64,000 nt of DNA from JAKPAM01 sp047601745 (lineage in GTDB: Bacteria; Pseudomonadota; Gammaproteobacteria; Burkholderiales; Burkholderiaceae_E), in contig JASGIS010000001.1 of NCBI GenBank assembly GCA_047601745.1, positions 2,728,001 through 2,792,000 of the forward strand, given 5' to 3'. Shown one piece after another: positions 17,434 through 25,623 of the stretch. The position numbers and the translations under genes were made by a program. Each line of letters starts with the position of its first letter. Positions within the stretch are counted from its first letter, which is position 1. The notes under the pieces were generated by a model that searched no databases, had not been told where the DNA came from, and worked only from the letters and a program-made list of their open reading frames with translations.

Positions 17434-17883
17434 TCAGGCTTTCTTGCTGACCAGCGCGTCGCGGATCTCTTTCAGGTAGACCTCGGACGCGGGCGGCGGG
17501 GCCGGCGGCTCCTCCGCCTGCTCGGCGGCGAAGCGGTCGCGCGCCTTGTTGAACAGCCGCACGAACTGAAAGATGATGAACGCGAGGATCAGGAAGTTCA
17601 GCGTGACGGTGATGAAACTGCCGTACGCGAACAGCGGGACGCCGGCCTTGGTCAGCCCCTCGTAGGTGTGCGGGCCCGTGTAGCTTTCCGGTATCGACGC
17701 GAGCGGAATGAAGTAATTGCTGAAGTCCAGGCCGCCGAAGATCGCGCCGACGATCGGCATGATCAGGTCCTTGACCAGGCTATCGACGATCTTGCCGAAC
17801 GCGGCGCCGATGATCACGCCGACGGCCAGGTCGACGACGTTGCCCTTGACCGCGAAGTCGCGGAACTCCTTCATCATGCTCAT
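17434..17883 (-). CDS. mscL: Large-conductance mechanosensitive channel
   Basis: Tension-gated pore that releases solutes on osmotic downshock. It has 149 residues with MKEFRDFAVKGNVVDLAVGVIIGAAFG (residues 4-30), the conserved amphipathic helix and first membrane helix. A second helix (ITVTLNFLILAFIIFQFVRLF, about residues 90-110) and a proline-rich region plus charged C-terminal bundle follow. A ribosome site (aggaagagcg) lies upstream on the minus strand. It is convergent with the Nif3-like gene. Confidence 0.96.
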   Translation of the reverse strand: MSMMKEFRDFAVKGNVVDLAVGVIIGAAFGKIVDSLVKDLIMPIVGAIFGGLDFSNYFIPLASIPESYTGPHTYEGLTKAGVPLFAYGSFITVTLNFLILAFIIFQFVRLFNKARDRFAAEQAEEPPAPPPASEVYLKEIRDALVSKKA

Positions 17884-18180
17884 GGATCGCTCTTCCTATA
17901 GGTTGGCCGACGGTCCGTGTCAAAGTCCGCGCGTCCGCCGAGGCCGGGGAGTGCTTTGCGGACACACCGATGATATAGCACCGATACGCGCCTGCGTCAG
18001 TTGGCCCTGCTGGCCGAGGGCGCCGTTTGTTGCCCGCCCGCAACCCGCGTTCGCAATGCTGGAACGGCTCGAAATAGACCCTTCTGCCGAATCGGCTAAA
18101 ATGCGAGGCTGCCCGAAAAAACCTGATCGCGAAGTGGTCTGCTCGTGACAAATCTGTCGAATTCGATTGGCCTTCCCAAC

Positions 18181-18795
18181 ATGAGTAACGAACCCGGCAA
18201 ATCCGCCGAAGCGGCTGACAAGAGTCGCCGTACCTGGATCGGCATCACTTGCGCGGCCGGCGCGGTCGGCGGCATTGGTGTCGCCACTCCCTTCGTCGCC
18301 AGCTTCACGCCGTCCGAGCGTGCCAAGGCCGCCGGCGCCCCGGTCGAGGTCGACATCTCCGGCCTCGCGCCCGGGACGATGATGTCGGTCGAGTGGCGCG
18401 GCAAGCCGGTGTGGATCCTGCGCCGCACGAAAGCGATGCTCGAGACGCTGAAGAAGACCGACAGCGAGGTCGCCGATCCCAATTCGGTGCGTACGGCGTT
18501 CCCGACGCCCAAGTACGCGCAGAACGAATGGCGCTCGATCAAGCCCGAGTACCTGATTGTCATCGGCATCTGCACGCATCTCGGATGCTCGCCCACCGAA
18601 AAGCTGCAGCCCGGCCCGCAGCCGTCGCTGCCCGACAACTGGGAGGGGGGGTTCCTGTGCCCGTGCCACGGTTCGACGTTCGATCTGGCCGCGCGCGTAT
18701 TCAAGAACAAGCCCGCGCCGGACAACCTGGAAGTCCCTCCGCACATGTATCTGTCCGACAGCCGAATCCGGATCGGCGAAGAACAAAAAGCCTGA
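18181..18795 (+). CDS. petA: Ubiquinol-cytochrome c reductase, Rieske iron-sulfur subunit
   Basis: Carries the high-potential 2Fe-2S cluster of the bc1 complex. It has 204 residues: an N-terminal Tat-like anchor SRRTWIGITCAAGAVGG, then the soluble domain with cluster motifs CTHLGCS and CPCHGSTFD. Start ATG 18181 is preferred because related proteins begin M-S-x with a short charged leader; an in-frame GTG at 18145 would add 12 residues. Neither start has a strong ribosome site. It leads the petABC operon. Confidence 0.95.
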   Translation: MSNEPGKSAEAADKSRRTWIGITCAAGAVGGIGVATPFVASFTPSERAKAAGAPVEVDISGLAPGTMMSVEWRGKPVWILRRTKAMLETLKKTDSEVADPNSVRTAFPTPKYAQNEWRSIKPEYLIVIGICTHLGCSPTEKLQPGPQPSLPDNWEGGFLCPCHGSTFDLAARVFKNKPAPDNLEVPPHMYLSDSRIRIGEEQKA

Positions 18796-18821
18796 CCGGG
18801 CCCGCTGGAGAGAGTTGACAA

Positions 18822-20204
18822 ATGGCTTCCGAAAAAACGGTAGAGACGACCGGCCTGCTGGGTTGGATCGATACGCGCTTCCCGGCGACCAAGCTGTGGA
18901 AGGAACACCTGTCCGAGTATTACGCGCCGAAGAACTTCAACTTCTGGTACTTCTTCGGCTCGCTGGCGCTGCTGGTGCTAGTGCTGCAGATCGTCACCGG
19001 CATCTTCCTGGTCATGCACTACAAGCCCGACGCCGCCAAGGCCTTCGAGTCGGTCGAGTACATCATGCGCGAGGTGCCGGGCGGCTGGATCATCCGCTAC
19101 ATGCACTCGACCGGCGCCTCGGCGTTCTTCATCGTCGTCTACCTGCACATGTTTCGCGGCCTGCTGTACGGGTCGTATCGCAAGCCGCGCGAACTGGTCT
19201 GGGTGTTCGGCTGCATGATCTTCCTGTGCCTGATGGCCGAGGCGTTCTTCGGCTATCTGCTTCCGTGGGGCCAGATGTCGTACTGGGGCGCGCAGGTCAT
19301 CGTCAACCTGTTCTCGGCGATCCCGTTCATCGGGCCCGACCTGTCGCTGATGATCCGCGGCGACTACGTGGTCGGCGACGCGACGCTGAACCGCTTCTTC
19401 TCGTTCCACGTGATCGCGATCCCGCTGGTGCTGCTCGGGCTGGTCGCCGCGCACGTGATCGCGCTGCACGAGGTCGGCTCGAACAATCCCGACGGCATCG
19501 AGATCAAGAAGCTCAAGGACGACAAGGGCCGTCCGCTCGACGGGATTCCGTTCCATCCGTACTACTCGGTGCATGACCTGCTGGGCGTGTCGGTGTTCCT
19601 GATCGTGTTCTCGGCCGTGCTGTTCTTCGCGCCCGAGATGGGCGGGTACTTCCTCGAGTACAACAACTTCATCCCGGCCGACCCGCTGAAGACGCCGCCG
19701 CACATCGCGCCGGTCTGGTACTTCACGCCGTTCTACTCGATCCTGCGCGCGACGACGGCCGAGTTCCTGTGGGTGCTGGGCATCGCGGCCGTGCTGTTCC
19801 TGCTGCTGGTGCTGATCACGGTGCGCAGCAAGCTGTCCAAGCTGATCGCCACCGTCGCCGTCGCGGCGATGTGCATCGGCATGGTGATCTTCGACGCCAA
19901 GTTCTGGGGCGTCGTGGCGATGGGCGCGTCGACGCTGATCTTCTTCGCGCTGCCGTGGATCGACAACAGCCCGGTCAAGTCGATCCGTTATCGGCCCGGC
20001 TGGCACAAGTGGCTGCTCGGCCTGTTCGTCATCGCCTTCGTCGTGCTCGGTTACTTCGGCGTGCAGCCGCCGTCGCCGGTCGGCGAGCGGATCTCGCAGA
20101 CGCTGACGATCATCTACTTCGGTTTCTTCGTGCTGATGCCCTGGTGGAGCAAGATGGGGACGTTCAAACCGGTGCCGGATCGCGTCACCTTCGAAGCCCA
20201 TTGA
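18822..20204 (+). CDS. petB: Cytochrome b subunit of the bc1 complex
   Basis: Membrane subunit holding hemes bL and bH and both quinone sites; 460 residues. Heme-ligand histidines lie in MHSTGASAFFIVVYLHMF and FHVIAIPLVLLGLVAAHV. The Qo motif appears as the PEW-like region DPLKTPPHIAPVWYF. About eight membrane helices fit full-length cytochrome b (not the split b6/subunit IV form), with one further C-terminal helix. A ribosome site (gagagagtt) precedes the ATG. Confidence 0.97.
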   Translation: MASEKTVETTGLLGWIDTRFPATKLWKEHLSEYYAPKNFNFWYFFGSLALLVLVLQIVTGIFLVMHYKPDAAKAFESVEYIMREVPGGWIIRYMHSTGASAFFIVVYLHMFRGLLYGSYRKPRELVWVFGCMIFLCLMAEAFFGYLLPWGQMSYWGAQVIVNLFSAIPFIGPDLSLMIRGDYVVGDATLNRFFSFHVIAIPLVLLGLVAAHVIALHEVGSNNPDGIEIKKLKDDKGRPLDGIPFHPYYSVHDLLGVSVFLIVFSAVLFFAPEMGGYFLEYNNFIPADPLKTPPHIAPVWYFTPFYSILRATTAEFLWVLGIAAVLFLLLVLITVRSKLSKLIATVAVAAMCIGMVIFDAKFWGVVAMGASTLIFFALPWIDNSPVKSIRYRPGWHKWLLGLFVIAFVVLGYFGVQPPSPVGERISQTLTIIYFGFFVLMPWWSKMGTFKPVPDRVTFEAH

Positions 20205-20230
20205 GCCCGAGAGCCCCCCGAATAACAGAG

Positions 20231-21112
20231 ATGAAGATGCTCTCCACGCTGAAACTGACCAAGCTGTTCGCTGCGGGCCTGACGGCTGCCGCCGCGTTGT
20301 TGTCGTCGATCCCCGCCGCCCAGGCGTCCGAAGGCGGGTACCCGCTCGACGTGTTTCCGGCCAGCAAACTGACCGACCAGCCGGCGCTGCAGAGCGGCGC
20401 CCGCATGTTCGTCAACTACTGCCTGAGCTGCCATGCGGCGCAGTCGATGCGCTACAACCGCCTGATGGACCTGGGGCTGACCGAGGAACAGATCAAGGAG
20501 AACCTGCTGTTCACCGGCACCAAGGTCGGTGACCTGATGAAGGTCGCGATCTCGCCCGCCGATGCCAAGGCCTGGTTCGGCGCCAATCCGCCCGACCTGT
20601 CGGTGGTCGCGCGCGCCCGCGCGTCGCACGACGGCTCCGGTGCCGACTGGCTCTACACGTACCTGCGTTCGTATTACCGTGACGCGACGCGGCCCACGGG
20701 CTGGAACAACGCGCTGTACGAGAACGTCGGCATGCCGCACGTGCTGTGGCAACTGCAGGGTGCCCGCGGCGCGACGATCACCGAGGTCAAGGCCGCCGAA
20801 GGCGGGCACGACCTGACCAAGACCGTCGTCAGCTTCGACGCGACCGGGGCCCGGACCGAAAAGACCGAGAAGGTCGAAGGGCATTCCGAGCACGAAGGGC
20901 GTACCATTGAGCTCGGCAAGGCGAGCGGCGGCCAGTTGTCGCAGGCCGAGTTCGACGACACCGTCGCCGATCTCGTCGCCTACCTGACCTACATGGCGGA
21001 TCCGTCGGCAAAGACCCGGCATCGCATCGGCGTATGGGTGTTGCTGTTCCTGGGCGTGTTCACGATCATCGCCTGGAACCTGAATCGCGTGTACTGGAAA
21101 GACGTCAAGTAG
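20231..21112 (+). CDS. petC: Cytochrome c1 subunit of the bc1 complex
   Basis: Passes electrons from the Rieske centre to cytochrome c. It has 293 residues with a cleavable signal ending near AAQASEGG and a heme site CLSCH near residue 64. The methionine ligand probably lies in the NVGMPHVLW region. A C-terminal membrane anchor (IGVWVLLFLGVFTIIAWNLN) ends in VYWKDVK. It is the last gene of petABC, followed by a clear terminator. Confidence 0.96.
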   Translation: MKMLSTLKLTKLFAAGLTAAAALLSSIPAAQASEGGYPLDVFPASKLTDQPALQSGARMFVNYCLSCHAAQSMRYNRLMDLGLTEEQIKENLLFTGTKVGDLMKVAISPADAKAWFGANPPDLSVVARARASHDGSGADWLYTYLRSYYRDATRPTGWNNALYENVGMPHVLWQLQGARGATITEVKAAEGGHDLTKTVVSFDATGARTEKTEKVEGHSEHEGRTIELGKASGGQLSQAEFDDTVADLVAYLTYMADPSAKTRHRIGVWVLLFLGVFTIIAWNLNRVYWKDVK

Positions 21113-21187
21113 CGGCGTCGACCGGGCGCCCAAGCGCCGGCACGGCGGCGGCATCGGTTCGATGCGCCGCGCGTGCCATTCATCTTC

Positions 21188-21221
21188 AGGGTGAGCCGTT
21201 GGCTCACCCTTGGTCGTTTTT
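21188..21221 (+). terminator. Rho-independent terminator after petC
   Basis: A perfect 10-base stem (agggtgagcc / ggctcaccct) with a 3-base loop at 21188-21210 is followed by a T-rich tail ending in ttttt at 21217-21221. It lies 76 bases after the petC stop and just before sspA, so it separates the bc1 operon from the sspAB unit. Confidence 0.88.
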
Positions 21222-21250
21222 AATGCATCGTTACCGGGGAGAGCTCAGCC

Positions 21251-21865
21251 ATGATGGTGTTGTATTCGGGCACCACTTGTCCGTTCAGCCAGCGTTGTCG
21301 CTTCGTGCTGTTCGAAAAGGGCATGGATTTCGAGATTCGTGACGTCGATCTCTACAACAAGCCCGAGGATATCTCGATCATGAATCCGTACGGCCAGGTC
21401 CCGATCCTGGTCGAGCGCGATCTGATCCTGTACGAGTCGAACATCATCAATGAATACATCGACGAGCGTTTCCCGCATCCGCAGTTGATGCCGGCCGATC
21501 CGGTGATGCGCGCGCGCGCGCGCCTGTTCCTGTTCAACTTCGAGCGCGAGCTGTTCATCCACGTGCAGATGCTCGAACGCCGGGACCACCAGAAGGACAG
21601 CGCCAAGCTGATGGACAAGGCCCGCCTGCAGATCCGCGATCGCCTGACGCAGTTGACGCCGATCTTCATGAAGAACAAGTACATGCTGGGCGACGAGTTC
21701 TCGATGCTCGACGTCGCGATCGCGCCGCTGCTCTGGCGCCTCGATCATTACGGCATCGAAATGCCCAAGACCGCGGCACCGCTTTTGCGGTACGCTGAAA
21801 GGATCTTTTCGCGTCCGGCCTACATCGAGGCCCTGACGCCGTCCGAAAAAGTGATGCGCCGCTGA
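21251..21865 (+). CDS. sspA: Stringent starvation protein A (GST-fold regulator)
   Basis: RNA-polymerase-associated regulator with a glutathione-S-transferase fold, 204 residues. The thioredoxin-like half reads MVLYSGTTCPFSQRCRFVLF, then DLYNKPEDISIMNPYGQVPIL and ESNIINEYIDERFPHP. The helical C-terminal half follows. The start is MMVLYSG at 21251; the second ATG (21254) is equally possible. The sspA-sspB pairing and position after petABC are typical of Betaproteobacteria. Confidence 0.95.
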   Translation: MMVLYSGTTCPFSQRCRFVLFEKGMDFEIRDVDLYNKPEDISIMNPYGQVPILVERDLILYESNIINEYIDERFPHPQLMPADPVMRARARLFLFNFERELFIHVQMLERRDHQKDSAKLMDKARLQIRDRLTQLTPIFMKNKYMLGDEFSMLDVAIAPLLWRLDHYGIEMPKTAAPLLRYAERIFSRPAYIEALTPSEKVMRR

Positions 21866-21928
21866 TCGCGGCACGTTGACGCGCGCCGCGCGATCGGCGC
21901 CCCCTTCCGCAGGGATGCGACAGCAAGC

Positions 21929-22633
21929 ATGGCAGAATCTTCGACCAAGCCTTATCTGATCCGCGCGATCCATCAATGGTGCACGGACAACGGCTTCACA
22001 CCCTACGTGGCCGTGGCGGTCGACGCTCGCACGCGCGTGCCGATGGAGCACGTACGCAACAACGAGATCGTGCTGAACGTCTCGCCGTTGGCGACCCATC
22101 GCCTGCATCTGGGCAACGACCTGATCGAGTTCCAGGCCCGATTCGGCGGCGTGCCGCGCGATCTGTCGATCCCGGTCGAGAACATCACCGCGATCTATGC
22201 GCGCGAGAACGGGCACGGCATGGCGTTCGAGGTGTCGCGCGCGCCGGCACAGGACGAGGCGAGCGATCCGCAAGCGCCGGTCGAGGGCACGGGGCTCGAC
22301 GACGCGTCGGCGGGTGCCGGGGCATCGCCGGCTGCGGACGACGGGGGCGCCGAGCCGGCCGATACCGCTGCGGCTTCGTCCACCGGCTCGGGCAGGCGGC
22401 GCGAAACCGGCAAAGGCGCGAAAGCGCCGCAGCTCGTGGCGGTCAGCTCGGTCGGCGAAGAGGGCGGCGAGCGGCCGTCCGGCAAGCCTCGCGCCGCCGC
22501 TCCCGAGGAAGCGAAGGGCGATGCGGAAACGGGCGCCGAGACCGGCGCATCCGCGCCGGACGATCCCGATCAGCCCGATCCGGCCCCCACGAAGCCGCGC
22601 CAATCGCGCCCGAAGCTGACGCGGATCAAGTAA
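21929..22633 (+). CDS. sspB: SspB, ClpXP specificity-enhancing factor
   Basis: Adaptor that delivers ssrA-tagged proteins to ClpXP. The N-terminal ~110 residues form the SspB domain: TKPYLIRAIHQWCTDNGFTPYVAV, NNEIVLNVSPLATHRL, and FGGVPRDLSIPVENITAIYARENG (positions 72-95). The remaining ~125 residues are low-complexity Ala/Gly/Pro/Glu and end in the basic KPRQSRPKLTRIK. SspB tails are normally flexible with a short ClpX-binding end, which the last residues resemble, but this tail is long. Confidence 0.94.
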   Translation: MAESSTKPYLIRAIHQWCTDNGFTPYVAVAVDARTRVPMEHVRNNEIVLNVSPLATHRLHLGNDLIEFQARFGGVPRDLSIPVENITAIYARENGHGMAFEVSRAPAQDEASDPQAPVEGTGLDDASAGAGASPAADDGGAEPADTAAASSTGSGRRRETGKGAKAPQLVAVSSVGEEGGERPSGKPRAAAPEEAKGDAETGAETGASAPDDPDQPDPAPTKPRQSRPKLTRIK

Positions 22634-22669
22634 AGTCACACCCTACTCGGTGCGCGCCGCGCGCCGATC

Positions 22670-22745
22670 GCCGGCTTAGCTCAGTTGGTAGAGCAGCGGT
22701 TTTGTAAACCGAAGGTCACGAGTTCGAATCTTGTAGCCGGCACCA
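22670..22745 (+). tRNA. tRNA-Thr (anticodon TGT)
   Basis: A full 76-base cloverleaf with encoded CCA. The acceptor stem gccggct pairs with agccggc, and the D arm is agctcagttggtagagc. The anticodon loop tttgtaa carries TGT, and the T arm contains gttcgaatc. The first anticodon-stem pair (27-43) is a G-A mismatch. The gene lies 36 bases after sspB and abuts an integrase fragment, so its 3' end was probably an attachment site. Confidence 0.96.
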
Positions 22746-22981
22746 GATACCGCCACGCAGACGTCCACTGCGGTCAGAAGATCGCGCACGGTTTTCGGTC
22801 GATCGCCTCGACGAGGCTGAACGAGCAGGGCGGGAACCGCGATGCGGTCGAACGACAGCTCGCACACGCGGAGCGCAACCAGATCAGGGAAGCCGCCAAC
22901 ACCCGGTCGTCGCTCGTCGCGGATGCGAATCTCGGCGGCGCGGGCGGCAATGACGCGCTCGGTTTTCAGCAGCCGCCGTAG
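22746..22981 (+). pseudogene. C-terminal remnant of a P4-type tyrosine recombinase (integrase)
   Basis: The frame directly after the tRNA CCA reads KIAHGFRSIASTRLNEQG then AVERQLAHAERNQIREAAN. This matches the C-terminal catalytic region of P4-family phage integrases, including the H-x-F-R box and the ERQLAHxxxN segment. Everything upstream (about the first 300 residues) is missing. The catalytic tyrosine, expected in the AAYN motif, is replaced (EAAN), and the remainder diverges. It is a non-functional scar of an element inserted at tRNA-Thr. Its tail overlaps the end of the opposite-strand YHYH gene. Confidence 0.82.
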
Positions 22982-23256
22982 TTCTTCCGCCCGCTAGCGG
23001 TGATGGTGTAGGTGCCACCACGAGGACCGACGTAGCAGGTCGGCTGGCTGGGCAGTGCTCGGGCCGGCGCGGTCTGCGGTGCGACGAAGCCTCGGGCCGG
23101 CGGAACAGGATGCGTAGGCGCAACAACGGCTGGTGCACGATGGCAATGGTATTCACCAGTGCTGCGATTTGTGTGGCAGCCGCTGGCATCCAGGCCGCCG
23201 CCATGGCTAAACGCAACGACCGGCATGTACAGCATCGCCGCGATGATCGCTCTCAT
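22966..23256 (-). CDS. Small secreted YHYH-domain protein
   Basis: A 96-residue protein starting at MRAIIAAMLYMPVVAFS, a short signal peptide. The motif HGGGLDASGCHTNRSTGEYH and the adjoining C-H pair are typical of YHYH-type small exported proteins, whose function is unknown; the His/Cys pattern suggests metal binding. The middle is Pro/Ala-rich and the C-terminus carries CYVGPRGGTYTITASGRKNY followed by a final Cys, resembling a second short conserved repeat. The frame stays open another 216 bases upstream without features. It is probably cargo of the decayed island. Confidence 0.7.
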   Translation of the reverse strand: MRAIIAAMLYMPVVAFSHGGGLDASGCHTNRSTGEYHCHRAPAVVAPTHPVPPARGFVAPQTAPARALPSQPTCYVGPRGGTYTITASGRKNYGGC

Positions 23257-23629
23257 GTGCCTCCGCTGATCGAATGCCGCGCGGCCATCGCGCTGGCGGC
23301 CAGCCTCGGTCAGCGTCACGTCAACGTCAATGCCGCGCCGGATGGGAGGTTCCGATATCCCGCCTGAACGGGCACATGCGCCGGTTCGTCGCTGCCTGTT
23401 CTCACGCGATTCGGTGGCACCGGCCCGCGCTCGTCGCAGATTCTCCGCGCGCACTTCACGCGTTTCGCACACTGGCCGGAGATCGAGAAGGCTGCCTTTC
23501 AGGCATTGCGCCAGAGCGAGCTCGACGGGTGAGAACCTTCTTCTCGGCGAGGACGTACTTTGCTTGACGACGGTCGCGAAGCGCGGATCGTCTTCGCCCG
23601 ACGGTGCCTCGTACTGGCGGCCGCCGTCA
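23257..23629. other. Decayed DNA between YHYH gene and ABC receptor
   Basis: No intact gene is visible. A forward frame without a start (23368-23532) encodes a plausible protein tail, VLTRFGGTGPRSSQILRAHF followed by FAHWPEIEKAAFQALRQSELDG, then a stop. This looks like the end of a lost gene that I cannot name. The rest gives only arginine-rich frames. Confidence 0.4.
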
Positions 23630-24853
23630 TCACAAGTCGTCGAGCGAGATCAGTTCGTTCCCGACCCATTGCTTGCCGTCGAAACGGACCAGCGCCAGCC
23701 TGTGGTAGGCGGTGTAGTCGGTCGGGCTGTTCGACAGGCTGATTCCCGGCATCAACATCGGCGGCGTCACGTCCTTCAGATGAGTGGCGATCCGCAGAAC
23801 GTTTTCGCGGGTCAGGTCATCTCCGCATTGGCGAAGAACGTACGCGATCATCCAGGCATTGATGTACGCGGGAACGGTGGTCGCATCCCGTGGATCCTGT
23901 TCGGGCATGTATTTCTTCAGGAATGCCAGATACTCCTTCATGTCGGGCGACTCGTCCCAGGTGGGATCGCCGGGCACCTTCTCCCATTGCATCGTCATGA
24001 CGCCGACGGTCTTGTCGAGGCCGACGGGGGCAAGTGTTCCCCCGATCGAGCCGCCGACACTGGCGAGGAACTGCAGCGGCTTCCAGCCAAGGTCGTAGAC
24101 CTTTCGGAGCCCCAGCGCAGCGAACTTCGTCGTGCTGAAATGAAAAAGCGTATCGACGCCCGCCGCCTTCAAGGAGAGGATCTGCGAGTCCACGGTGGGA
24201 TCGCTCAGCTCGAAGCTCTCGACCTTCACGAGCATCGATGAGGCCTTCGCGCCCAGGCCTTCCTTGAGGCCCTGGAAGAAATCCTTGCCGAGATCATCGT
24301 TCTCGTAGAGCACGCCAATCCTGGCGTCGGGTTTCTTCTGCAGAACATAGCGAGCGAAGATCTTCCCTTGCGCCACATACGACGGGTAGATCGGCACCGT
24401 CCACGGAAACTGCTTCGGATCGTTGAACCGAACGCCTCCCGTCGTCGGGAACAGGTGCGGAATCTTGTGCGCGTTGAGGTACCTCTGAATGGCGGTATTC
24501 GGCGCGGTGCCGAGCGTTCCCGCCTCCGCGAGCACACCTTGCTCTTCGACGAGGATGCGGGTCTGCTCGATCGCCTTGGGTGGGCTGTAGCCGTTGTCGA
24601 GCGAGATCAGGTTAACCCTTCGCCCGTTTATCCCTCCCTGATCATTGAGCATCCTGAAGAAGGCTTGCTGCGCCTTGCCGTACACGCCATAGCCCGAAGC
24701 CGGGCCGCTATAGGGCGCGCTCTGCCCGATCTTGATCTCGCTCTTCGTGACGCCGGGCGTCCGACCTTCGTCCGCTGCGTGGCTCGAAGGCATCTGGAAG
24801 GCGAGCGCGGCGAACATCGCTGAAACAACTACCGCATGCGAGGCTTTGGGCAT
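23630..24853 (-). CDS. ABC transporter substrate-binding protein (LivJ/LivK-like)
   Basis: Periplasmic binding protein of the branched-chain amino acid / aromatic acid class (peripla_BP_6), 407 residues. A signal peptide (SHAVVVSAMFAALAFQM, cleavage near SSHA-AD) is followed by the family opening SEIKIGQSAPYSGPASGYG, then GGINGRRVNLISLDNGYSPP. ATG 24853 is chosen because the signal peptide begins there. No permease or ATPase genes are nearby. Receptors of this class often serve aromatic-acid uptake, which would fit the catabolic cluster; the ligand is an inference. Confidence 0.85.
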   Translation of the reverse strand: MPKASHAVVVSAMFAALAFQMPSSHAADEGRTPGVTKSEIKIGQSAPYSGPASGYGVYGKAQQAFFRMLNDQGGINGRRVNLISLDNGYSPPKAIEQTRILVEEQGVLAEAGTLGTAPNTAIQRYLNAHKIPHLFPTTGGVRFNDPKQFPWTVPIYPSYVAQGKIFARYVLQKKPDARIGVLYENDDLGKDFFQGLKEGLGAKASSMLVKVESFELSDPTVDSQILSLKAAGVDTLFHFSTTKFAALGLRKVYDLGWKPLQFLASVGGSIGGTLAPVGLDKTVGVMTMQWEKVPGDPTWDESPDMKEYLAFLKKYMPEQDPRDATTVPAYINAWMIAYVLRQCGDDLTRENVLRIATHLKDVTPPMLMPGISLSNSPTDYTAYHRLALVRFDGKQWVGNELISLDDL

Positions 24854-25623
24854 TCTGAGTGGAGCCGGTTGATGATTGAAAACGGCCAGCGTCGTATCGG
24901 CAACTCGAATCGACTCGGCTCCTTCGAACCGAAGGAAGTCCCTTATCGGCTTAGCTGTTCCGCCCATTACCGGAGGGAAGCCGATCCGGGAATCACGTGC
25001 CGGATGACGAATCGGATTGCTTAGCGCCGCGGTAGGAAGGAGAGCCGACAAACCGTCGATCGCCTTCGTCATTCGCCTGCGCGGACGAGTCTCCTTGCGT
25101 TCTCGACGCTGCCTTCACGACAACGCGGATGCGTCGTCCGAGCGATCCCTTCAATGCTGCCGGGCGGTCGATTTCCCATCAATGCGCCGGCCAGACATGC
25201 TGCTTTTCCAGCCGGGAACAGCCGATCCGTCGTTGACCGTCGGTTCGCCGATCCAGGTGTCCGGAGACGGTCGATCGAGACGATCTTTGCCGAATCGTCA
25301 TAGCTCCTTTCACGATCGGGAGATTGTTCATCGGCGATGGCTTCGACAACATCTGCTGTCGTATCGCCGCGCGATCACGATCGGCTCGTGGCGACGCGGC
25401 GTGACCGGTCGAGTAGGTCGGTTTGCGCCGACGCGGCGTGACCGGTCGAGTACATCGGTTTGCGGTGGCGCGACGTGACCGGTCGAGTACGCCGGCCCGC
25501 GGCGGCGCGGCGCGGCGGATCGGGTACGGGGTTAGACAAGCCTGAACGAATCGGACGGTGAACGGACACGGATATCCGATCCTTCCGGTCTCCGATCATC
25601 ATCAACCGCATGGGAACGAGTAG
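24854..25623. other. 770-bp non-coding stretch with a 37-bp tandem repeat
   Basis: No credible gene is seen on either strand; the short open frames lack ribosome sites and motifs. The interval separates the divergent ABC receptor (minus) and SDR (plus), so it should hold their promoters. Its right part contains the repeat listed separately. Confidence 0.55.
25390..25525. repeat. 37-bp tandem repeat upstream of the SDR gene
   Basis: Three copies with an exact 37-base spacing share the core gtgaccggtcgagta, at 25400, 25437 and 25474; a degraded fourth copy (gatcgggta) follows. Each core is followed by a cggtttgcg or related segment and a gcg-rich spacer. The core contains the palindrome accggt. 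It may be a regulatory site cluster or a simple slippage product. Confidence 0.85.

Noticed and set aside
22676..22867. A minus-strand protein-coding frame over the tRNA
   Set aside because: Its end is only a translation of the tRNA-Thr sequence; the cloverleaf explains it.
22746..22981. A functional integrase
   Set aside because: Only the C-terminal part remains and the catalytic tyrosine is replaced.
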